DNA of 39,733 nucleotides from Oscillospiraceae bacterium. GTDB taxonomy: Bacteria > Bacillota_A > Clostridia > Oscillospirales > Oscillospiraceae. Below the pieces are notes generated by a model. The model searched no databases. It saw only the letters and a list, made by a program, of their open reading frames with translations, and was not told the origin of the DNA. Positions 8,696 to 13,520 of the stretch are shown piece by piece (position 1 is the stretch's first letter; each line of letters begins with the position of its first letter). The stretch covers positions 1 to 39,733 of the forward strand of contig JAFWOX010000004.1 of the NCBI GenBank assembly GCA_017545325.1, given 5' to 3'. Made by a program: the position numbers and the translations under genes.

Positions 8696-8925
8696 GCGGT
8701 TTCACCTTCTTCCAGCTCGTAAATGGAAATGCAGCAGTCCGGACACATGGCGGCGCAGCTTCTGCAGCCCACGCAGGCGGACTCATCCGTGATCCCGGCG
8801 GGGTGGTAACCCTTATTGTTCACGCCCTCGTCCATGGCCAGGATCTTCTTGGGGCAGAAGCTGACGCACAGCTCGCAGCCCTTGCATTTGTCCTTGTTGA
8901 ACAGGACATGGTAACGCTTTGCCAT
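8692..8925 (-). CDS. 2[4Fe-4S] ferredoxin-type delta subunit of the oxidoreductase (VorD/KorD type)
   Basis: 77 aa. The ATG at 8925 is chosen because GGAGGTGCCT lies directly before it; the open frame continues upstream but without family similarity. Two 4Fe-4S sites are visible, with cysteines at 14, 17, 20 and 24 and at 51, 54, 57 and 61 (CKGCELCVSFC and CVGCRSCAAMC). The short N-terminus and the KGYHPAG segment between the clusters are typical of delta subunits of VOR/KOR enzymes. It passes electrons between the TPP centre and free ferredoxin or flavodoxin. The stop overlaps the alpha-subunit start as ATGA. Two further cysteines (64, 65) are not needed for the clusters. Confidence 0.93.
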   Translation of the reverse strand: MAKRYHVLFNKDKCKGCELCVSFCPKKILAMDEGVNNKGYHPAGITDESACVGCRSCAAMCPDCCISIYELEEGETA

Positions 8926-8968
8926 AGGCACCTCCAAAAATCCAATCATCCATCGGATGGGTTTTTCC

Positions 8969-9766
8969 TTATAGCTGCCGGTCCAGGTAGGTGGGGCGCA
9001 TATACAGCCCCAGGGGGAAGAGGGGGAGGCCCGTATCTGCCAGCGACCCCAGCAGCTCCCGGGGACAGCAGGCGCAAAGGACGGGCAGCGCCGTCTCCTT
9101 CCCCAGGGCCTGGGCAAAAGCCCAGCCCTCCAGCACATCCTCCCGCCTCGTCAGGCGCAGCAGGTGGGTGTTGGAGACGAGGCCCGTGATCCTCAGCCCC
9201 GTGACGGCCTCGATGCTCCGGAGCTGCCCCAGGGCCTTTTCCACCGTGTCCGTCCCCGGGCGGTTCTTGTTCACCACGAAGAGAAGCCGGGCGTCCGACC
9301 GGAAATACCGGGTATACTGGTTCAGGAGCCTGGCGCCCTCCGGGTCGCCCCCCAGGTCGCAGATCACCCGGCAGCCCTCGTCCTCCAGGGGAGCCCGGAT
9401 GGCGGGGTCAATGGTCTGGAGCTCCGTGGCGCTCTTGCCCCCGTAGGCGTCGGAGTACACCCGCACCCCGGCCCTCTCCAGGTTTTCCCCCTGCTCCCGG
9501 CTGCGGAAATAGGGGTTCTCGATATCCAGGTCCACCAGGGCCAGAGGCCTTATCCCCTCCGCCGCCAGGGCGAAGGCCAGGGAGACGGCGAATTCCGTCT
9601 TCCCCGTGCCGAAATGGCCCGCTACGGCGATTTTCCGGGGCCCCTCGGCCATATACCGCAGAAAAGCATCCATAGAAATAAACTCAGCGGCCCCGTCGGT
9701 AAAACGGAGCCGCTTATCCTTCCTGTAAGCTGGGTCGTTTTCCTCCGGCGATTCAGTTTTCCTCAT
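8969..9766 (-). CDS. P-loop ATPase of the MinD/ParA/CooC-like group, first main gene of the oxidoreductase operon
   Basis: 265 aa from the ATG at 9766. A second in-frame ATG at 9673 is possible, and neither has a good ribosome site. The Walker A is GHFGTGKTE (residues 50-58), followed by ALVDLDIENPYFRSRE, a pattern of the SIMIBI class in which the aspartates bind Mg2+ (DLD), and later CDLGGDPEGA and VVNKNRPGTDT. No membrane segment or iron-sulfur cysteine motif is seen. The stop is 43 bp before the ferredoxin gene, in the same direction and behind the same promoter. I do not know its function. Relatives of this class load metals or couple ATP to redox-partner activation, so a role in maturing or activating the oxidoreductase is a reasonable guess from position only. 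Confidence 0.75.
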   Translation of the reverse strand: MRKTESPEENDPAYRKDKRLRFTDGAAEFISMDAFLRYMAEGPRKIAVAGHFGTGKTEFAVSLAFALAAEGIRPLALVDLDIENPYFRSREQGENLERAGVRVYSDAYGGKSATELQTIDPAIRAPLEDEGCRVICDLGGDPEGARLLNQYTRYFRSDARLLFVVNKNRPGTDTVEKALGQLRSIEAVTGLRITGLVSNTHLLRLTRREDVLEGWAFAQALGKETALPVLCACCPRELLGSLADTGLPLFPLGLYMRPTYLDRQL

Positions 9767-9839
9767 GCAGAAGCAGGCTGCCCGGAATAAAGCCGGCCAG
9801 CAGGGTAAGCAGCAGGGAATGCAGCGTTTGCTTCGCCAC
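9753..9839 (-). CDS. possible Leu-rich leader ORF (28 codons, GTG start)
   Basis: A short frame lies in the 5' leader, about 50 nt after the predicted start point. It encodes 28 residues of which nine are leucine, with clusters LLL, LL and LLL, and it ends by overlapping the ATPase ATG at 9766. A weak GAGG sits 11 nt before the GTG. It could be a leucine-responsive leader peptide, a tiny membrane protein, or chance; I see no convincing attenuator hairpin pair. Listed because the operon contains a LeuA-like protein. Confidence 0.25.
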   Translation of the reverse strand: MAKQTLHSLLLTLLAGFIPGSLLLHEEN

Positions 9840-9896
9840 GGAAAACTGCGCCTCACTTTCACATTAAATGAATAGAGAATTCGGGGGAATATGGTG

Positions 9897-9925
9897 ATTA
9901 TACTGTGTCCCTCCGCCCCTGTCAA
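9897..9925 (-). promoter_or_regulatory. sigma-A promoter of the oxidoreductase operon
   Basis: On the minus strand TTGACA (9920-9925) and TATAAT (9897-9902) are separated by exactly 17 bp, a perfect consensus. Transcription should start near 9890 and run left through the ATPase, oxidoreductase, PFOR, LeuA-like and fusion-ligase genes. I see no terminator or second promoter between these genes. Confidence 0.88.
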
Positions 9926-10007
9926 GCGGGAGTTTCGCGGATTTCCGTTTTTTCTGCCTTTCCCGGGGATGGGGACGGGCCCGAGTTGAAGTTTTTTCAA
10001 AAAACCG

Positions 10008-10036
10008 TTGACAAATGGAGGGAAACCTGCTTTAAT
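10008..10036 (+). promoter_or_regulatory. sigma-A promoter of T-box unit 1
   Basis: TTGACA (10008-10013), a 17-bp spacer, then TTTAAT (10031-10036) preceded by TGC, an extended -10. The start point is near 10043, just before Stem I of the T-box. A short A/T palindrome (GTTTTT-TCA-AAAAAC, 9991-10005) ends just before the -35 and could be an operator. Confidence 0.85.
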
Positions 10037-10042
10037 GCGCTA

Positions 10043-10307
10043 AAAGGCTGTGACGAAGACGGTCGGGATGCTCCGGGCCACAGAGATCCGGCGGCGGCTG
10101 AGAGCCGGACGAAGGCGCCTCCCATCAGACCCATCACTTCCGAGCCGGGGACCTGAGCGCGCAAGCGGGTAAGGCCCTCCGTGACGGCTGCGTTAAGGCC
10201 AGGGGCTTGACAGAGTCCCGTGAGCGGCGCGTTTACGCGCAATTTGAGTGGTACCGCGGGTTAACGGATTAACTCGTCTCAAAGCTTCTTTGAGACGGGT
10301 CTTTTTT
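10043..10307 (+). promoter_or_regulatory. T-box riboswitch 1, predicted isoleucine (AUC) specifier
   Basis: The leader has the T-box element GAGTGGTACCGCGG (10246-10259), in which TGGT would pair with the ACCA end of an uncharged tRNA. In Stem I, GAAG (10055-10058) pairs with CTTC (10137-10140) and GGTC (10061-10064) with GACC (10128-10131). The internal loop between them presents C-ATC-A on the 3' side, so ATC (10133-10135), followed by a purine, is the specifier. A CAGAGA bulge and the CCGG-closed distal arm follow the usual layout. A Stem III hairpin (10227-10240) precedes the T-box. TTTGAG (10243-10248) can pair with CTCAAA (10278-10283) in the antiterminator, which competes with the terminator. 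Uncharged tRNA-Ile should turn on the acyl-CoA synthetase gene downstream. The classical S-turn bases are not obvious, so the codon assignment is a little less certain than the T-box itself. Confidence 0.9.
10275..10307 (+). terminator. T-box 1 regulated intrinsic terminator
   Basis: CGTCTCAAAG (10275-10284) pairs perfectly with CTTTGAGACG (10288-10297) across a CTT loop, followed by GGTC and six T. Its left arm is also the 3' half of the antiterminator, so the two structures exclude each other. Confidence 0.93.
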
Positions 10308-10329
10308 ATTTCATTTGGGGGTGTTCGAG

Positions 10330-12624
10330 ATGGCAGTTGAAACCAAAAACGGAGCGTTGTACGAGGTAGCCGGCCGTATCCGGGCTTTGCGGAGCGAGGC
10401 GGGGTACAGCATTCCCCGCATGGCGGAGCTCACCGAGCTGGATGAGGAGACCTACCGCCTGTACGAGGCGGGGGAGACGGATCTGCCCTTTACCTTTATT
10501 CATAAATGCGCCCAGATCTTCCGGGTGGAGATCGTGGAGCTCATGGAGGGCAGCAGCGCCCGCCTGAGCCGCTATGCCGTCACCCGCCGGGGCAAGGGAG
10601 AGCTCACCGCCCATGAGCCGGGCATCGAGATCCGCAGCCTGGCCTCCCGGTTCAGGGATAAGATCGCGGACCCCTACTGGGTGCGCTACGCCTATTCCGA
10701 GGAGGAGCAGGATAAGCCCATCCACCTGGTGACCCATGGGGGCCAGGAGTTCGACCTGGTGCTGGAGGGCAGTCTCAAGGTGCAGGTGGGGGATCATGCG
10801 GAGGTCCTCTTCCCGGGGGACAGCATCTATTACGATTCCTCCACCCCCCACGGGATGATCGCCCTGGACGGGCAGGACTGCGTCTTCTGCGCCGTTATCC
10901 TGGCGGAGGAGGAGTCCGTGCAGTGGGAGCACGGCCATATCGTGAACACCCGCCCCGTGCGGGAGGCCGCCCTGCCCGCCGCCCCCGCCGCCCCCAACTA
11001 TATGGCGGATTTCGTGGAGGTGCGGACGGATGAAAACGGCGTGCCCAAGCAGGTGCTCTTCAAGGATCCGGAGCATTTCAACTTCGCCTTCGACGTGGTG
11101 GACGCCATCGCCGCCAAGGAGCCGAACCGGCTGGCCATGCTCCATCTGGACCGGGAGGGCCGGGAGCGGCGCTTCACCTTCGAGCAGATGAAGAAGATGT
11201 CCGCCCGGGCGGCCAACTATTTCCGGGCCCTGGGCATCAGGAAGGGGGACCGGGTGATGCTGGTGCTCCGGCGGCGCTGGGAGTTCTGGCCCATCATCGT
11301 GGGTCTGCATAAGCTGGGGGCCATCCCCATCCCCGCCACGGACCAGATGGTGCAGAAGGATTACGAATACCGCTTCCAGACCGCCGGGGTCAGCGCCGTG
11401 GTATGCGCCGCCTACGGGCAGAGCGCCCCGGAGGTGGATAAGGCGGCGGCCTCCTGCCCCACGGTGCAGCTGAAGATCCTCTGCGGCGGCCCCCGGGAGG
11501 GCTGGCGGGACTTCGACGCGGAGTACGAGATGTACTCCAGCCGCTTCCCCCGCACGGAGGAGACCCCCTGCGGCAAGGACCCCATGCTCATGCTCTTCAC
11601 CTCCGGCACCTCCGGCTACCCCAAGGCGGCCATCCATGCCTACACCTATCCCCTGGGACACTACATCACCGCCCGGTGCTGGCACCGGGTGGAGCCGGAG
11701 GGCATCCATCTCACCATCTCCGATACCGGCTGGGGCAAGGCCCTCTGGGGCAAGCTTTACGGCCAGTGGATGTGCGGCGCCGCCACCTTCGTCTATGATT
11801 TCGACCGCTTCCATGCGGAGGAGATCCTTCCCCTCTTCGCCAAGTACGGCATCACCACCTTCTGCGCGCCGCCCACCATCTACCGCTTCCTCATCCGGGA
11901 GGACCTGAGCCGGTACGACCTGAGCTCCCTGCGGAACGCCAACACCGCGGGGGAGGCCATGAACCCGGAGGTCTTCAACCGCTTCAAGGAGGCCACGGGC
12001 CTCTCCATCATGGAGGCCTTCGGCCAGACGGAGACCACCCTCACCGTAGGTACCTTCGCGGGCATGACGCCCAAGCCCGGTAGCATGGGCAGACCCAACC
12101 CCGCCTACAAGGTGGAGCTGCTGAACAGCGACGGGACCCCCACCCCCATGGGCGAGCCGGGGGAGATCTGCATCGATACCCGGGAGGGCGTTCCCTGCGG
12201 CCTTTTCCTGGGCTACTACGGGGAAGAGGAGGCCACGGCCCACACCTGGCACGACGGGTACTACCATACCGGCGATCTGGCCTGGCAGGATGAGGACGGG
12301 TATTTCTGGTACGTAGGTCGGGCGGATGACCTGATCAAGTCCTCCGGCTACCGCATCGGCCCCTTCGAGATCGAGAGCGTCATCATGGAGCTGCCCTATG
12401 TGCTGGAATGCGGCGTCTCCCCTGAGCCGGACGAGGTCCGGGGCCAGATCGTCAAGGCCAGCGTGGTCCTCACCAAGGGGACCCAGCCCACGGAGGAGCT
12501 GAAGAAGGAGATCCAGGAATACGTAAAGAGCCGCACCGCTCCCTACAAGTATCCCCGGCTGGTGGTGTTCCGGGATGAGCTGCCCAAGTCCCACAGCGGG
12601 AAGATCCAGCATAAGCTCCTGTAA
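10330..12624 (+). CDS. XRE HTH-cupin-AMP-forming acyl-CoA synthetase fusion (T-box 1, Ile-type control)
   Basis: 764 aa from the ATG at 10330, 7 nt after GGGGGTG. Three domains: an XRE-type helix-turn-helix (about 12-73); a cupin barrel (about 130-192) with THGGQEFD and STPHGM; and an AMP-binding acyl-CoA synthetase (about 225-764) of the acetyl/medium-chain type with TSGTSGYPK near 424-432, AFGQTET, YHTGDLA and a C-terminal SGKI whose lysine makes the adenylate. It should activate a carboxylic acid to its CoA ester in the cytoplasm. Control by a T-box read as Ile points to 2-methylbutyrate activation for isoleucine synthesis; this is inference. The XRE-cupin half is normally found in free-standing regulators, so the fused protein may bind DNA or sense a ligand. 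A paralogue with the same layout lies at 13521-15803. Confidence 0.93.
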   Translation: MAVETKNGALYEVAGRIRALRSEAGYSIPRMAELTELDEETYRLYEAGETDLPFTFIHKCAQIFRVEIVELMEGSSARLSRYAVTRRGKGELTAHEPGIEIRSLASRFRDKIADPYWVRYAYSEEEQDKPIHLVTHGGQEFDLVLEGSLKVQVGDHAEVLFPGDSIYYDSSTPHGMIALDGQDCVFCAVILAEEESVQWEHGHIVNTRPVREAALPAAPAAPNYMADFVEVRTDENGVPKQVLFKDPEHFNFAFDVVDAIAAKEPNRLAMLHLDREGRERRFTFEQMKKMSARAANYFRALGIRKGDRVMLVLRRRWEFWPIIVGLHKLGAIPIPATDQMVQKDYEYRFQTAGVSAVVCAAYGQSAPEVDKAAASCPTVQLKILCGGPREGWRDFDAEYEMYSSRFPRTEETPCGKDPMLMLFTSGTSGYPKAAIHAYTYPLGHYITARCWHRVEPEGIHLTISDTGWGKALWGKLYGQWMCGAATFVYDFDRFHAEEILPLFAKYGITTFCAPPTIYRFLIREDLSRYDLSSLRNANTAGEAMNPEVFNRFKEATGLSIMEAFGQTETTLTVGTFAGMTPKPGSMGRPNPAYKVELLNSDGTPTPMGEPGEICIDTREGVPCGLFLGYYGEEEATAHTWHDGYYHTGDLAWQDEDGYFWYVGRADDLIKSSGYRIGPFEIESVIMELPYVLECGVSPEPDEVRGQIVKASVVLTKGTQPTEELKKEIQEYVKSRTAPYKYPRLVVFRDELPKSHSGKIQHKLL

Positions 12625-12636
12625 GGAAGGAAAGTC

Positions 12637-13122
12637 ATGCGGACGCTGATCGTTTGCTATTCCCTGGAGGGGAACACCGCCTTCGCGGCGGAGAAGCTCG
12701 CGGCGCTCCTGGGGGCGGAGGTCCTGCGCCTGGAGCCGGAGAAGGCCTATCCCAGCACCGGCATAAAGAAGTTTTTCCTGGGCGGCAAGAGCGCCGTCAT
12801 GGGGGAGGAGCCTCCCCTGAAGCCCTATGCCTTCCGGGGGGAGGACTGGGACCGGATCATTATCGGTTTCCCGGTGTGGGCGGGCACCGTCGCGCCTCCC
12901 ATCCGCACCTTTGTGAAGACCCATGGCGGGGAGCTGGCGGGAAAGCCCGTCGCCGCCTTCGCCTGCCAAAGCGGTTCCGGCGGAGAGAAGGCCCTGAAGA
13001 AGCTGGCCGCCCTCCTGGGACGGGAGGAGCTGGAGGTGGAGCTGGTGCTGATCGACCCCAAGGCCCGGCCGAAGCCGGAAGACGAGGAAAAGCTGGCGGA
13101 TTTCTGCGAAAAACTCAGCTGA
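12637..13122 (+). CDS. flavodoxin
   Basis: 161 aa. The N-terminal LIVCYSLEGNTAFAAEKLA is the FMN phosphate-binding loop of flavodoxin-like proteins, and GFPVWAGTVAPPIRTF is the typical second flavin-contact segment. It is a cytoplasmic one- or two-electron carrier. It begins 12 bp after the ligase stop, behind GGAAGGAAAG, and ends just before a terminator, so it is in the T-box 1 transcript. The pairing suggests that electrons are wanted when isoleucine is short, for example to drive reductive carboxylation by the oxidoreductase across the divergent promoter region. It could also be a flavodoxin-fold NADPH-dependent reductase; the length fits both. Confidence 0.88.
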   Translation: MRTLIVCYSLEGNTAFAAEKLAALLGAEVLRLEPEKAYPSTGIKKFFLGGKSAVMGEEPPLKPYAFRGEDWDRIIIGFPVWAGTVAPPIRTFVKTHGGELAGKPVAAFACQSGSGGEKALKKLAALLGREELEVELVLIDPKARPKPEDEEKLADFCEKLS

Positions 13123-13130
13123 TAAAACAA

Positions 13131-13155
13131 GCCCGGGGATCTTCTCCGGGCTTTT
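13131..13155 (+). terminator. intrinsic terminator after the flavodoxin gene
   Basis: GCCCGG (13131-13136) pairs with CCGGGC (13146-13151), and GA/TC extends the stem inward; TTTT follows, with more T a few bases on. It separates T-box unit 1 from the promoter of unit 2. Confidence 0.8.
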
Positions 13156-13176
13156 CGCTTTTCCGCGCAAAAAGGC

Positions 13177-13205
13177 TTGACATCCGAAATCCCATCTTGT
13201 ATAAT
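13177..13205 (+). promoter_or_regulatory. sigma-A promoter of T-box unit 2
   Basis: TTGACA (13177-13182) and TATAAT (13200-13205) with a 17-bp spacer, a perfect consensus. The start point is near 13212. Confidence 0.9.
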
Positions 13206-13211
13206 CTACGA

Positions 13212-13490
13212 TAATTTCATCATCCGAGTAAATGCTTAGATGGAGAGGGTCCGGGATGACCTGCCTCAGAGAGCCTGCGGTCGGTGCGAGCAGGCGGTAC
13301 GGCTTCCCAATGGACCGGTCGCTCCGGAGCAGGAGAGCAGAAAGCCGAAGGGCAAGTAGAGCCTCCCGTGAGGCCGCGTGAGAGCACAAGGGCTTAGCAG
13401 AGCCTAAAGCGGCGCGCAGAGAGCGCGCAACCAGGGTGGTACCGCGGTGTAATGTTACGCCGTCCCCGGATTACCGGGGACGGCGTTTTT
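13212..13490 (+). promoter_or_regulatory. T-box riboswitch 2, predicted valine (GUC) specifier
   Basis: The T-box element AGGGTGGTACCGCGG (13433-13447) is canonical. In Stem I, GGAG (13242-13245) pairs with CTCC (13322-13325) and GGTCC (13248-13252) with GGACC (13312-13316). The loop shows G-GTC-G on the 3' side, so GTC (13318-13320) followed by a purine is the specifier, in exactly the same register as ATC in the first leader. The CAGAGAG bulge (13267-13273) and the distal arm CCTGC/GCAGG follow. A Stem III hairpin GCGCGC-AGAGA-GCGCGC (13412-13428) precedes the T-box. The antiterminator uses GGG/CCC and CGGTGT/ACGCCG. Uncharged tRNA-Val should allow read-through into the second ligase gene. 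Alternative readings (GGU, UCG) would need a shifted loop. Confidence 0.92.
13458..13490 (+). terminator. T-box 2 regulated intrinsic terminator
   Basis: A perfect 12-bp stem, 13458-13469 with 13474-13485, with an ATTA loop and five T after it. It overlaps the 3' half of the antiterminator. Confidence 0.93.
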
Positions 13491-13520
13491 CCGTTCCCGA
13501 GAAACAGGAGGAAAGAAAGC

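Noticed and set aside
6351..8925. Assignment of the four-subunit enzyme as 2-oxoglutarate:ferredoxin oxidoreductase (KorABCD)
   Set aside because: Not excluded by sequence reading, but the similarity of the alpha subunit to VorB and the Ile/Val-type T-boxes nearby favour a branched-chain enzyme. An assay would decide.
10041..10240. tRNA-like hairpins in the leader upstream of the first ligase
   Set aside because: The pairs belong to Stem I and Stem III of the T-box; there is no tRNA acceptor stem or TTCGA loop.
10306..13389. Open frame of about 1000 codons on the minus strand across T-box unit 1
   Set aside because: It runs through the T-box, the ligase and flavodoxin genes and a terminator in antisense; no domain is recognisable.
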